From: Gammaproteobacteria bacterium | GTDB lineage: Bacteria; Pseudomonadota; Gammaproteobacteria; JAADGQ01 | NCBI GenBank assembly: GCA_021648145.1 | Contig: JAKITI010000007.1 | Location: 65,018 to 129,017, forward strand | DNA length: 64,000 nucleotides | Reading direction: 5' to 3' | Part shown: positions 24,920 through 35,035 of the stretch, one piece after another | How the letters are laid out: every line of letters starts with the position of its first letter | Numbering within the stretch: position 1 is the stretch's first letter | Made by a program: the position numbers and the translations under genes | The notes under the pieces: model-generated | Database searches by the model: none | The model's input: only the letters and a program-made list of their open reading frames with translations | What the model was told of the DNA's origin: nothing

Positions 24920-27900
24920 ATGAATATATTTAGCCGATTTTTAACTCCAAAATGGAAGCACAAGAAGCTTGAGGTTCGTAAGCAAGCAGTTCTTGAGCTG
25001 ATTCCGGGGAAAAAAGAGTCCCAGATTATTTATTCGCAAGTGGCACAAAATGACCCTGGAAGTGAGTTACGGATCATCGCTGTTCGAAGGCTCAGGTTCA
25101 TTGATGTTGTGCAGAAAGTTGCAAATGATGGCCACGATAGCCGAGTGAAATCGGTTGCGAGTCGACGACTTCATCAACTGTTGACAGGTGAAAATGTTGA
25201 TATAGAAGCGTGTTTTGAAATTATTCAAAAAACAACAGATGAAAAGTTACTGGAACACGTTGCAAAATCAAGCAGTCAACTCAAACTAAAGCAAGCGGCT
25301 CTTGATCGTATTGAGCGCCAAGCATTTTTGGGTGATTTAGCCATTAATGATGATAATGCTTCAATACGTATGGCGGCATTGCAAAAAATTATGCAGCGCT
25401 CTACTTTGGCGAGAGTGGCAAAAAAGAGTCGTACAACAGATAAAAAAATAAGTACGCTCGCTAAAGAACGTGTTGCTGTATTGGTCGCAGAAGAGGAACG
25501 CCCCGAGCGTCTTAAAGCTGAAGCAAAGCAGTGTGCGAAAGATCTTTCATTGTTAATACAGGTTAATAAAAAAAATAGGGAGTGGCAGCAAACGAAGAGT
25601 CGCTATGAAAGTTTGCTCTCAACTTGGCATGGGCTGGAAGCGGAGTGGAGTGATGCGAAAAACTATGGGGTATGGAATGAACAGTTAGATGAGAGGTTCA
25701 CAGAGCTGTGTAATGAATACGCTTCATCACTCGCTATACAGAATGAAAAAGAAGCTGAAAAGCGTGCTTATGAAGCTGAACATGCGCCGATGAGAGCAGT
25801 GATCGTTGAGTTGTGTGAAACGTTGGAAACGATAGCTTCAGATTACTCAGGGAAATCTTCACCTGAGCCTGATGATGCGAAGGTTATTGAGCAGTATTTG
25901 AGGTCAGCTAATATACAGTGGAAAGAACTGCAAAATAAAGCACCAGAAGATGTGGCACTGTACAGCGCTCGTTTTGAGCAGGTTTGTGAAAAATTAAATA
26001 TTTATCAAAAAGGAATCGAGCTTCATACAGAGTCAAAATATAAAGCTCTGAATTTATTAGAAAATATTTCTACTGAAAATAACAATCAGCACTTAAATAT
26101 TCGCAACATTAAAAGTCTGGAAAAACGATGGAGCGAATTACCTAGGCCTCTTGATTATAAGTTGGAGCGTTCACTGATAGATTTAGTGACAGCCGGTTTT
26201 CAAACACTTCATGAAAAATTCAAACAACAGGAAACTGAATGTAAAGAGAGTGCTCTTCTATTTGAATCATTAGTGATTGAGATCGGGACGACACTGGATA
26301 ATGGGGAAGTGCGACATGCGGCCAAATTAGTCAACCAGGGACGAAAAATACTGGAAAAAATACCCGAAAAGAGCTTGAAATTACTAGTTGATCACGATAA
26401 AAAGCAGCGCTTTCAAAGATATTCTGCGGAGCTGAATGAGCTAAAAAATTGGCATGATTGGTCGAGCCTTCCTGTTAAAGAGCGTCTTTGTCAAGAGATG
26501 GAGCAGCTTGCAGTTGAAGTCGAAAAAAATCAGGAAAACCCCGATTATGATTTGGGTGAAGTGGCTCGTTTAGTGAAAGTAGCCCGCGATGAATGGAAAA
26601 CGACAGGTGCCAGTGATGATAAAAAGTTTTGGGAACGTTTTAATGATGCTTGTCACCGTGCTTATGAGCCTTGCAAAGGCTATTTTAATGCTCAATCGCA
26701 GCAGCGCGAGCAAAGCTTAAAACAAAAAGAGGCAGTTTGTGAAGGTTTGGAAAAATATGCTGACTTGCAAAAAATACAGGTTGAGCAAGGAAGCATTGAC
26801 TGGGCTGCAGCAGAAAAAATTATCCGTGCAGCACAACAAGAGTGGCATGAAGCTGGCTTTGTTGATCGCAAATACCTTAAAACGATTAACAGTCGTTTTC
26901 GTAAAGTGATGAATCAATTACGTCGTGCCACAAAAAACAATCGGATTGAGAATAAAAATAAAAAATTAGAGTTAATCAAACAGTCTGAAGACGTGCGAAC
27001 AAAATTGAATGAAGAAGAAATTGATATACAGCAAGCTATTCTTCAGATTAAACAAATTCAAGCGGTGTGGAAAATTGTTGGTAATGCATTAGATGACAGA
27101 GCTCTTTGGAAAGATTTACGTGTTATTTGTGATGATATATTCGATCGTCGTGATGAAAAAAATGAGGCAGCACATCAAGAGCAGTTGAATAATTTGACAG
27201 CAAAAGAGATTTTATGTGATGAAATTTCATCTTTAGCAAAGAACGATGTGGAGTTGATTCAAGTCGAGGTCGAAAAATTTCAAGATTTAAAAGATAAGTG
27301 GCAACAGTTAGGTGCTGTGCCTAAAAAAGAGTTTAAATCATCCAGCCAACGCTTTGAAAGTGTATGCGAGCAATTTGAAGTAAATTATAATAACTATATT
27401 AAAAATCAAAAGAAAATTAAAAAAGAACAACTGAAATTAAAACACAAAATATGCAGCGACCTTGAAAAACTATTAGGAGAAGTCGTGAGTGCCAATATTG
27501 AGAAAGCTGATTTAGAAGATAAAATATTAGCGATTGATGAACAATGGAACGCACTCGAAAGCCAGAGCTCAGCTATTGATGCCGCGATAGTCATGCGTTA
27601 TGAAAATACAAAATCTTCTCTTGATAGGCATAAAGTTGGTGAGGATATCACTGCTGATATTGATGCGTATTGCCAATCAAATCAGTTAGCAAAAGAGAAG
27701 CTCTGTTTACGTTTGGAGGTTCTTGCTGGCGTTCCGTCGCCGGAAGAGGTCAAGCTGGAACGAATGCAGTATCAAGTGGCTATTCTGGCGGATGAGATGA
27801 AAAATAGTGAACCAAAAGATAAAAACTCTACACGCTTGGAGATTGAACACTCTTGGTATGCAGTAGGTTTGGTACCCGATGAACTTAATAGGCAACTGGA

Positions 27901-27934
27901 AAAGCGGTTTTTTACTGTTTTGGAAAATTTTTAA
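24920..27934 (+). CDS. Large DUF349 domain protein
   Basis: 1004 residues, almost wholly helical and highly charged. The N-terminal 190 residues look like HEAT-type repeats (RKQAVLEL, RIIAVRRLRFID, IRMAALQKIM). The rest holds repeated DUF349 units, each with a W-x-x-x-G or W-x-x-L pattern such as AAQQEWHEAGFVDRKYLK and DKWQQLGAVPKKEFK. DUF349 proteins occur across Proteobacteria, have no assigned biochemical role, and some are linked to RNA or stress. Its stop shares one base with the next start. Confidence 0.8.
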   Translation: MNIFSRFLTPKWKHKKLEVRKQAVLELIPGKKESQIIYSQVAQNDPGSELRIIAVRRLRFIDVVQKVANDGHDSRVKSVASRRLHQLLTGENVDIEACFEIIQKTTDEKLLEHVAKSSSQLKLKQAALDRIERQAFLGDLAINDDNASIRMAALQKIMQRSTLARVAKKSRTTDKKISTLAKERVAVLVAEEERPERLKAEAKQCAKDLSLLIQVNKKNREWQQTKSRYESLLSTWHGLEAEWSDAKNYGVWNEQLDERFTELCNEYASSLAIQNEKEAEKRAYEAEHAPMRAVIVELCETLETIASDYSGKSSPEPDDAKVIEQYLRSANIQWKELQNKAPEDVALYSARFEQVCEKLNIYQKGIELHTESKYKALNLLENISTENNNQHLNIRNIKSLEKRWSELPRPLDYKLERSLIDLVTAGFQTLHEKFKQQETECKESALLFESLVIEIGTTLDNGEVRHAAKLVNQGRKILEKIPEKSLKLLVDHDKKQRFQRYSAELNELKNWHDWSSLPVKERLCQEMEQLAVEVEKNQENPDYDLGEVARLVKVARDEWKTTGASDDKKFWERFNDACHRAYEPCKGYFNAQSQQREQSLKQKEAVCEGLEKYADLQKIQVEQGSIDWAAAEKIIRAAQQEWHEAGFVDRKYLKTINSRFRKVMNQLRRATKNNRIENKNKKLELIKQSEDVRTKLNEEEIDIQQAILQIKQIQAVWKIVGNALDDRALWKDLRVICDDIFDRRDEKNEAAHQEQLNNLTAKEILCDEISSLAKNDVELIQVEVEKFQDLKDKWQQLGAVPKKEFKSSSQRFESVCEQFEVNYNNYIKNQKKIKKEQLKLKHKICSDLEKLLGEVVSANIEKADLEDKILAIDEQWNALESQSSAIDAAIVMRYENTKSSLDRHKVGEDITADIDAYCQSNQLAKEKLCLRLEVLAGVPSPEEVKLERMQYQVAILADEMKNSEPKDKNSTRLEIEHSWYAVGLVPDELNRQLEKRFFTVLENF

Positions 27935-28887
27935 TGAAATATTGCGATGTATTTAATGGTGATGCGGATGGTATTTGTGCTCTGCAACAGCTCAGACTGG
28001 AAAGCCCACAGGCAAGTCAGCTTGTAACAGGTGTAAAAAGAGATATTGCGTTACTGAATCGTGTTGATGCAGACGCGGGTGATTTTGTAACTGTATTGGA
28101 TATCTCGCTGGATAAGAATAGGGGAAGTTTATTAAGGCTATTAAATACAGGTGTCAAAGTTCAATACTTTGACCATCATTTTGCCGGTGACATTCCTGAA
28201 AATGAGCGTCTGGATGCAATGATTAATCCATCTTCAGATGTTTGTACCAGCATACTTGTCAATCAATATTTAAATGGAAAGTTTTCTGATTGGGCCGTCG
28301 TTGGAGCATATGGGGATAACCTGGCTGTAACGGCAGAGCAAGTAGGTAAGTCACTAAATAGCGAACAAAAAATTCTACTCCGCCAGTTGGGAGAGTGTAT
28401 GAACTATAATGCATACGGAGCTTCATTAGATGATCTGCATTTTACGCCGACTGTATTATTTAATTTGATTCGGCCTTATGAGTCACCTTTTGAGTTTATT
28501 GAAAAAGAGTCAGATGCTTATAAAAGCTTGTGTGATGGTTATCGCCAGGATATGCAGAAGGCTGAAAATATCAAAATGATGAAAGCCGATGATGCACATG
28601 CTGTTTTACTATTTCCTAATGAAGTTTGGGCGCGACGTGTGAGTGGTGTTTATGCCAACAAACTTGCAAGTGAAAATCCAAATCGGGCTCATGCACTGCT
28701 CACTGAGCGAAGTGACGGTGGTTATCTTGTCAGTGTCAGAGCCCCTTTTTCAAATAAGGATGGTGCTGATTTGTTATGCCGCAGTTTTCCAACGGGAGGC
28801 GGACGTAAAGCTGCTGCGGGTATTAATAATTTACCTGAAAATATGCTGAATGAATTTCTGGAACAATTTAAGCGAGCCTATATTTAG
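27934..28887 (+). CDS. DHH-family phosphoesterase
   Basis: 317 residues. The DHH motifs are seen as FNGDADGICAL (Asp10, Asp12), VLDISLD and YFDHH, with the DHHA1 glycine-rich end GGGRKAAAGI. Such enzymes cleave short oligoribonucleotides or cyclic dinucleotides with Mn(II). The sequence does not fit NrnA or RecJ clearly, so the substrate is open. It overlaps the DUF349 gene by one base, and the SLC13 gene follows after 2 bases. Confidence 0.8.
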   Translation: MKYCDVFNGDADGICALQQLRLESPQASQLVTGVKRDIALLNRVDADAGDFVTVLDISLDKNRGSLLRLLNTGVKVQYFDHHFAGDIPENERLDAMINPSSDVCTSILVNQYLNGKFSDWAVVGAYGDNLAVTAEQVGKSLNSEQKILLRQLGECMNYNAYGASLDDLHFTPTVLFNLIRPYESPFEFIEKESDAYKSLCDGYRQDMQKAENIKMMKADDAHAVLLFPNEVWARRVSGVYANKLASENPNRAHALLTERSDGGYLVSVRAPFSNKDGADLLCRSFPTGGGRKAAAGINNLPENMLNEFLEQFKRAYI

Positions 28888-28889
28888 CA

Positions 28890-30659
28890 ATGATGTGGGA
28901 AGCCTGGTTCACGTTAAGTGTTATTGCGCTCTGTTTTGGTATCCTGAGCTTGACACGACTGGCACCAGATATGGTGCTGGTCGGTGGGTTAACACTTCTT
29001 TTATTAAGTGGTGTGCTGACACCACAAGCAGCGCTGATTGGTCTTTCAAATGAAGGTATGGTTACGATTGGAATGTTGTATGTCGTTGCCGCAGGAGTGC
29101 GGGAAACTGGCGCAATAAACTCATTTGTTCCGACTCTTTTAGGTCAGCCGAAATCACTTCAACATGCACAAAGCCGATTGATGGCTCCCGTTGCCGTGAT
29201 GAGTGCTTTCATGAACAATACACCTGTTGTTGCCATGTTAATTCCTGTCGTGAGTGAATGGGCGAAAAAATACCAGTTTGCCGTTTCCAAGCTCATGATT
29301 CCTCTGAGTTATGCAGCCATTGCAGGTGGAACTTGTACGCTGATCGGTACCAGCACTAATCTGGTGGTCAATGGTTTATTAGTTTCGGAGACTGATCATG
29401 CCAGCTTGGGAATGTTTGAAATTGCCTGGGTGGGCGTGCCTGTTGTAATTGCCGTGATGTTATTCGTTTTGTTGTTTAGCCGATGGCTATTACCTGAGCG
29501 CCAGTCTGCAATTGCCCAACTGGCTAATTCTCGCTCTTACATTGTCGAAATGTTGGTGGAGGAAGGTAGTTCGCTTGCAGGAAAAAGTATCAATGATGCT
29601 GGATTGCGTAATCTGCCTGGTATGTATTTGATGGAAATTGATCGTGAAGGTCATATTATGCCGGCTGTTTCCTCTTATGAGCATTTAAAAGAGAATGATC
29701 GACTGATTTTTACAGGGGTTGTAGAGTCTGTCGTTGATTTACACAAAATTCGAGGGTTAACACCTGCAACGGATCAGGTCTTTAAATTAAACTCTCCACG
29801 TACTGATCGGTCACTGGTTGAAGCTGTTGTTTCAGATAGTTGCCCTTTGGTTGGAAAAAGTATTCGTGAAGGGCGGTTTCGTACAAGATATAATGCAGCA
29901 ATCATTGCTGTTGCCCGTAATGGTGAGCACATTAATGAAAAAATTGGTGATATTGTACTGCGCCCAGGTGATACTTTGTTACTAGAATGCCACCACTCAT
30001 TTGCTGATCAGGAAAAAAACTCAAAAGACTTCTTTCTTGTCAGTAAAATAGAAGATTCAACTCCGCCTCGACATGAAAAATCTGCGATTGCTTTAGTAAT
30101 TCTCATTGGTATGGTGGCTTGTGCAACGTTTAACATCCTGAGTATGCTGGAAGCCTCAATGTTAGCCGCAGGTTTGATGATATTGACAGGCTGTGTTTCC
30201 GCATCAAGTGCCAGGCGTAATGTTGACTGGATGGTTTTAATCGTTATTGCGGCTTCGTTTGGAATCGGGCAAGCAATGCAAGTCAGCGGAGCCGCTGAGC
30301 AAATAGCGCAACTTCTCATCTCTTTTACAGCAGGAAACCCTTGGGTTGCGTTAAGCATGATATTTTTGATTACCGCAATATTTACGGCCATGATCACAAA
30401 TAATGCTGCGGCTGTATTAATGTTTCCAATTGCATTGCAAACGGCGCAGAACCTTGATGTGAACTACATGCCTTTTTTAATTGCCATTATGGTGGCTGCA
30501 TCGGCAAGCTTTGCGACACCTATTGGTTACCAAACAAACTTAATGGTGATGGGCCCTGGCGGCTATCAATTTAAAGATTATCTAAAAATTGGTATTCCTT
30601 TAACAATAATAGTTGGAGCGATTACCATACTTATCGCACCCTTGGTCTGGCCTTTTTAA
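28890..30659 (+). CDS. SLC13/DASS-family anion permease with two RCK_C (TrkA-C) domains
   Basis: 589 residues. Membrane helices occupy about 5-190 and 395-588. The NTPVVAMLIPVV and GTCTLIGTSTNLVVNG motifs, and the second-half FTAMITNNAAAVLMFPIA with FATPIGYQTNLMV, are the paired hairpin/SNT signatures of the family. Two TrkA-C domains (about 210-290 and 305-385) sit in the cytoplasmic loop. Substrates in the family are sulfate, dicarboxylates or other anions; this domain layout is often annotated as a sulfate or Na+/anion transporter. Confidence 0.85.
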   Translation: MMWEAWFTLSVIALCFGILSLTRLAPDMVLVGGLTLLLLSGVLTPQAALIGLSNEGMVTIGMLYVVAAGVRETGAINSFVPTLLGQPKSLQHAQSRLMAPVAVMSAFMNNTPVVAMLIPVVSEWAKKYQFAVSKLMIPLSYAAIAGGTCTLIGTSTNLVVNGLLVSETDHASLGMFEIAWVGVPVVIAVMLFVLLFSRWLLPERQSAIAQLANSRSYIVEMLVEEGSSLAGKSINDAGLRNLPGMYLMEIDREGHIMPAVSSYEHLKENDRLIFTGVVESVVDLHKIRGLTPATDQVFKLNSPRTDRSLVEAVVSDSCPLVGKSIREGRFRTRYNAAIIAVARNGEHINEKIGDIVLRPGDTLLLECHHSFADQEKNSKDFFLVSKIEDSTPPRHEKSAIALVILIGMVACATFNILSMLEASMLAAGLMILTGCVSASSARRNVDWMVLIVIAASFGIGQAMQVSGAAEQIAQLLISFTAGNPWVALSMIFLITAIFTAMITNNAAAVLMFPIALQTAQNLDVNYMPFLIAIMVAASASFATPIGYQTNLMVMGPGGYQFKDYLKIGIPLTIIVGAITILIAPLVWPF

Positions 30660-30671
30660 AGATACTTAATA

Positions 30672-32786
30672 ATGACGAATCGCCGCTCTTGTCTGGTTTT
30701 TTCTGGTAAACATGAGTGGTGTCAGGATAATGCAAAAAAGCTGCTTGATGATTCAGGTTTTTCTTCTACATTATGGGTGTCAGATAGCCCGCCTGATGGC
30801 GTGAATACGCTCACTAATAAGCAAGCAAAAAAAGTGTTAGGCCAAGAATTTGATGCAGTTGTTGTGGATGCTTGGTCGGGTCTGAATCCAGATGTTTTAG
30901 GCGCTGTTGCGGGTACGGTACATGGTGGTGGAGTGCTCGTATTATTGGTGCCAAAATTGAGTGAATGGCCACTGTTTAATGACCCTGAATATACGCGTCT
31001 TATAAATATTCCTTATCAAACAACTGATATTAAAGGACGTTTTTTAAAGCGCTTTTCTCATGTGATTGCCAGTGATTCAAATATAACATTGTTAAAACAA
31101 GAGAGAAACCAACTATTAAGCAGCGCGCTTCCCGCCTTACATAAAAAGAGTAATAAAGTAACAAGTCGAACAGCGGATCAACAACGAGCTATAGATGCCG
31201 TGATCAAGGTAGCAACAGGTCGTCGTCGCCGTCCCATTGTTTTAAATGCAGATCGTGGGCGCGGTAAATCAGCTGCATTAGGGATGGCATCAGCAGAGCT
31301 ATTTCAGCAAGGCGTGCAACGTATTATTGTCACTGCACCGCGTAAAGAGGCCGTAGCGATACTCTTTGAACATGCCGCTTCACTATTTCCAGAACCAGCA
31401 ACAAAGCTGGTCTTTATACCCCCTGACGAATTATGTCAATCAAAACCACAGACTGATCTGTTGTTGGTTGATGAAGCGGCGGCAATTCCGGTGCCAATGC
31501 TGGAAAATCTATTGAAAAAATATTCCAGAATTGTTTTTTCAACGACTGTTCACGGTTATGAAGGAACCGGTCGGGGCTTTTTTTTACGCTTTCATAAAAT
31601 ATTGGATCAACGTACACCAGGATGGAAAACAGTTCATTTAAAGCAGCCCGTTCGCTTTGATGAAAATGATCCTGTTGAGCGATTTATTTTTCGGGCTTTA
31701 ATGTTAGACGCATCTTATGCGCCTATAGATCAGGTGGATAGGGCAAGTCCAAGCAACTCTATTGTTGAACGCATTAATCGTGATGAGCTGGTGAATGATG
31801 AAAGCATGCTTTCCCAACTGTTTGGACTGCTTGTATTCGCACACTACCGAACACGACCCAATGATTTACGCCATCTACTGGATGCGCCCAATTTATCGGT
31901 TTATGTGTTGCGCCATGAAGGTTTTATTGTGGCAACAGCACTGGTGTCACAAGAAGGCGGTTTAGATGGCATATTAAGCAAAGCAATTTACGAAGGTCAT
32001 CGTCGAGTACAAGGACATCTTATACCGCAATCACTGGCTGCACATGCAGGGCTTGTTAATGCGCCTGAACTGAAGTGTGCACGTATTATGCGTATTGCTG
32101 TTCATCCAGAGTTGCATGGGCGAGGGCTTGGAACGCAGCTGCTTTCCGAAGTTACAAAAATGGCAAAAGTTGAAGGCTTTGATTATATCGGAGCCAGCTT
32201 CGGCGCAACTTGTGAACTTATTCGGTTTTGGGGAAATTCTGATTATCATCCCGTTCATTTGGGGTTGAAACGAGAGCATGTGAGCGGCAGTCATGCTGTG
32301 ATGGTATTAAAACCATTAACAAGTAAAGGGGAAAGCTTATATCAACAAGCACGTCAGAAGTTGTCCATCTGCTTTCCTCACTTGCTGTCAGAATCTTTGT
32401 GTGACTTAGAGCCTGAAATTGCTTCAATGTTGATGTTCAATCTGGTAAAAAATAAAGTTTGTATAAAAGACCAGATTGATTGTGAAGAGTGGCGTGATAT
32501 AAAAGCATTTGCTTTTTCCAAACGTGGCTATGAAGTCACACTGTTGCCATTATGGAAATTGACTGTCTGCGTATTAACCGAATCAAAAGGTCATGGTTTA
32601 TTAAACGATATGCAACGCTCTCTACTTGTGACAAAAGTTTTGCAAAAGAGGAGATGGTCTGAAGTAGTATCGCTATTAAATTTGCAAGGGCGTGCCCAAG
32701 CGATTGAGATGTTACGTCAAACGATTGCTGATTTATGCGCAGCTATTTCAAGCAAACAATCCAGCCAAGAGAAAGCCAATCGCTAG
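30672..32786 (+). CDS. tmcA: tRNA(Met) cytidine acetyltransferase TmcA
   Basis: 704 residues. TmcA makes N4-acetylcytidine at the wobble base of elongator tRNA-Met. It contains a P-loop ATPase/RNA-helicase-like part (DRGRGKSAALG, Lys199; LLVDEAAAIPVPML) and a GNAT acetyltransferase part (IMRIAVHPELHGRGLGTQLL), followed by a C-terminal tRNA-binding region. Its end overlaps the converging DUF350 gene by 39 bases. Confidence 0.95.
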   Translation: MTNRRSCLVFSGKHEWCQDNAKKLLDDSGFSSTLWVSDSPPDGVNTLTNKQAKKVLGQEFDAVVVDAWSGLNPDVLGAVAGTVHGGGVLVLLVPKLSEWPLFNDPEYTRLINIPYQTTDIKGRFLKRFSHVIASDSNITLLKQERNQLLSSALPALHKKSNKVTSRTADQQRAIDAVIKVATGRRRRPIVLNADRGRGKSAALGMASAELFQQGVQRIIVTAPRKEAVAILFEHAASLFPEPATKLVFIPPDELCQSKPQTDLLLVDEAAAIPVPMLENLLKKYSRIVFSTTVHGYEGTGRGFFLRFHKILDQRTPGWKTVHLKQPVRFDENDPVERFIFRALMLDASYAPIDQVDRASPSNSIVERINRDELVNDESMLSQLFGLLVFAHYRTRPNDLRHLLDAPNLSVYVLRHEGFIVATALVSQEGGLDGILSKAIYEGHRRVQGHLIPQSLAAHAGLVNAPELKCARIMRIAVHPELHGRGLGTQLLSEVTKMAKVEGFDYIGASFGATCELIRFWGNSDYHPVHLGLKREHVSGSHAVMVLKPLTSKGESLYQQARQKLSICFPHLLSESLCDLEPEIASMLMFNLVKNKVCIKDQIDCEEWRDIKAFAFSKRGYEVTLLPLWKLTVCVLTESKGHGLLNDMQRSLLVTKVLQKRRWSEVVSLLNLQGRAQAIEMLRQTIADLCAAISSKQSSQEKANR

Positions 32787-33641
32787 ATAGATCGCAGCTT
32801 CAATGGCTCCCACCGCAACATTCTTTTGTTTATCGACCTCTAAAGCAACGTCAACACCGGCAAGGACCACTTTACGAGTGATAGCAGCAGCTCCCGTTAA
32901 TAATAGAAACATAATGCAAGCCACAACAAACCAGAGTACCGCTTGAATCGTTAAGCTATCTTCAATATAAGCAACCATGCCGGAGGCCGCCGTCACAGCC
33001 AGTGCGACACCGATACGATACCCAGAAAAGCGCAAGGCGAGGGCGATGTTATTCTTTTCAATCTCTTGGTGAATAGAGCCGCCAGGGTGACGAGAGACGA
33101 ATAGTTTACTGCGGTATAACGTAGCAAGTAGCAGTAGAATCTGTGATAACAAAAATCCCCCAAGAACCATAAAAATATCACTCAGTGCACTGCCATCGAC
33201 CCAAGTCATAACGGCGCGAATAATGATGGCTGTTGCGATCATGTTGCCGGCATCAACCAGTCCCGCAGCAATATTACCTTTCATTATCTCACTTTGAATT
33301 GAGATGTGAGGCAGGGAAATTCGATCAAATACAATGCGGGTGAGCCACATTAGAAAAATACCAGATACGCCATAAACAAGTATGAGTATTAACTCATCCA
33401 GTAGGCTGGTACTGATATCACCTGAAAGTACGCCCATCAGCATGATAGCAATAGCAATAATCGCTCCTGCTTTTGCGATCCCGAGTGCAGGGTTTGCTTG
33501 CCTGGATTGTTCGTTTGAAACGCTTGCGACCAACCCCATCATTAATTTCACACCCGCCAGCATTGCAACAACGACTATGAAATCAAGAAAATAATAGCCT
33601 AGTGTGATCGCATCAATATTGATAAAGTTTTCCATTTTCAT
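32748..33641 (-). CDS. DUF350 membrane protein (YjfL-like, tandem)
   Basis: 297 residues with about eight membrane helices in two repeated DUF350 halves (NPALGIAKAGAIIAIAIMLMG and KNNIALALRFSGYRIGVALA). E. coli YjfL is a single-copy relative in the yjfIJKLMC locus. Its role is unknown, but DUF350 proteins recur beside PspA/IM30 proteins and ATP-grasp or aminopropyltransferase genes. It is the last gene of the PspA unit and overlaps tmcA in the opposite direction. Confidence 0.8.
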   Translation of the reverse strand: MKMENFINIDAITLGYYFLDFIVVVAMLAGVKLMMGLVASVSNEQSRQANPALGIAKAGAIIAIAIMLMGVLSGDISTSLLDELILILVYGVSGIFLMWLTRIVFDRISLPHISIQSEIMKGNIAAGLVDAGNMIATAIIIRAVMTWVDGSALSDIFMVLGGFLLSQILLLLATLYRSKLFVSRHPGGSIHQEIEKNNIALALRFSGYRIGVALAVTAASGMVAYIEDSLTIQAVLWFVVACIMFLLLTGAAAITRKVVLAGVDVALEVDKQKNVAVGAIEAAIYLAIGFLLAGLFA

Positions 33642-33656
33642 TCTCTCGAAAGTCGA

Positions 33657-34631
33657 TTACTTGCCACGTTTTAAACCGCGTGAACCAGATGAAGTTCCAC
33701 GGCTGCTACTGGAATAGGATGAATAAGTTGAAGCGCGCTTTGAAGCACTTCCAAAACCACTGGGTTTGGATGATGAGCCACGGTTTGCCGCATAATTACT
33801 TTGACGTTTTTGACCAGCAATACTGCCATATTTTTTGGCTGGAGGCGTTTTAATTCCTTTTTTTGCCAGGCTGCCTTTGTTTTTTTCCCAACCCGCACGA
33901 TCTGATGCGCTACCGTATGAGGAGCGTCCATAATCTTGATGGTAGCTGTAATTTTGACGACTGTGCCAGTTGTCACGATTGATTAAGCCTCGATTATAAC
34001 CAAAGCCGCCACCAAATACAGCGTTAGCCACTGTGCTGAGCATCATGTATTGGCCATACCACTCCCAAAAAGAGGTGCCCGAAGAGTCTGTTTTCCATTC
34101 GCCGTAACCGGGGTTTCCGACCAATTGGTTGCCAGGCGTAGTAAGCTCACCAGCTTGTTTTTTAGGAATATTGACTCGGGGGAGTTTGCCATCTGAGAGG
34201 TCAGCCAGTGTATTGACAATATCCAGGAGTGAATCATTAAAAATGATGGGATCAGAGGCAACCCATAAATTATTCAGTTCATTGATTGATGCATTGAATG
34301 CTTGTTCATTCTCTGGTGTTTGCTTGACCGCTTGAAGGCGGGTATTCAGTGCTGTGTAAGGGGTACCAGAAGAAGTTGCATCGCGCCCAAGCATATCGGC
34401 AATATCTGCCATATCGGGTTGCTGATAGATAAGTTTGTCAGCATAATTTTTAGCGATGAGTGCATTACGCAGTTGTTTATTATCCAATGATTTGCCAAGA
34501 TCACTAATGCGCTGGGCGGTCATTTGATAATTTTCAGCAACCTTCTCTTCATATTGATTGCCGCAGCCTTGTAGTACCAGCATCAGGCAAACAATGAAAA
34601 ACACTTGCGACAGGTTTCTCAAATTGTTCAA
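33657..34631 (-). CDS. Lipoprotein with Ser/Gly-rich basic tail
   Basis: 324 residues. The signal sequence ends in a lipobox (LVLQGC, Cys23). The N-terminal half is helical, with an evenly spaced Asn/Ala/Leu pattern. A Gly/Tyr-rich middle (GGGFGYNRGLINRDNW) contains WYGQYMMLSTVANAVFGG, and the last 60 residues are Ser, Gly, Arg and Lys. The family is not recognised; comparable lipoproteins accompany DUF350/PspA genes. It lies 15 bases upstream of the DUF350 gene, so an envelope partner of that system is inferred. Confidence 0.6.
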   Translation of the reverse strand: MNNLRNLSQVFFIVCLMLVLQGCGNQYEEKVAENYQMTAQRISDLGKSLDNKQLRNALIAKNYADKLIYQQPDMADIADMLGRDATSSGTPYTALNTRLQAVKQTPENEQAFNASINELNNLWVASDPIIFNDSLLDIVNTLADLSDGKLPRVNIPKKQAGELTTPGNQLVGNPGYGEWKTDSSGTSFWEWYGQYMMLSTVANAVFGGGFGYNRGLINRDNWHSRQNYSYHQDYGRSSYGSASDRAGWEKNKGSLAKKGIKTPPAKKYGSIAGQKRQSNYAANRGSSSKPSGFGSASKRASTYSSYSSSSRGTSSGSRGLKRGK

Positions 34632-34687
34632 AAGGTTATCTCCATAATATATTGTTACTGCAAGATTATTGCAGAACGCTTTGTATG

Positions 34688-35017
34688 CTATTCGTTTTGG
34701 GCTTTTTCTGCAAATTCAATTAAATCGTTGCGAATGGCTTCTCTGATGCTCTCTTTATCGTCCGGTGACAGGCAATATCGAGTGGCTAAAGATTGATAAT
34801 CTTTCTGATTAAGTGAAATTGTAAGGCGAGGGCGCTTTGGCGGTGTGACTTCCAAACCAATAATTTTCCTGATTTGATCAGAGGGACTCAAACCCAGTTT
34901 GCTGGCTTCATCACGAATAATATGTGGAATATTGCCGCTGAACTCGAAAGCAAGTTGAATCGCTCGAATGCTTTTTGCCGAGCGACTCCAGTTTTGTGGC
35001 AGTTTTTTTTTGACCAA
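34688..35017 (-). CDS. Small basic protein in the PspA-DUF350 unit
   Basis: 109 residues, soluble and basic. It contains IRKIIGLEVTPPKRPRLTISL and SREAIRNDLIEF-like text resembling a ribbon-helix-helix or small DNA-binding protein, but no family is certain. It lies between the DUF2491 and lipoprotein genes on the same strand, 18 bases from the former. A regulator of the unit is possible. Confidence 0.55.
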   Translation of the reverse strand: MVKKKLPQNWSRSAKSIRAIQLAFEFSGNIPHIIRDEASKLGLSPSDQIRKIIGLEVTPPKRPRLTISLNQKDYQSLATRYCLSPDDKESIREAIRNDLIEFAEKAQNE

Positions 35018-35035
35018 TTTAATAACCTTTGCGGA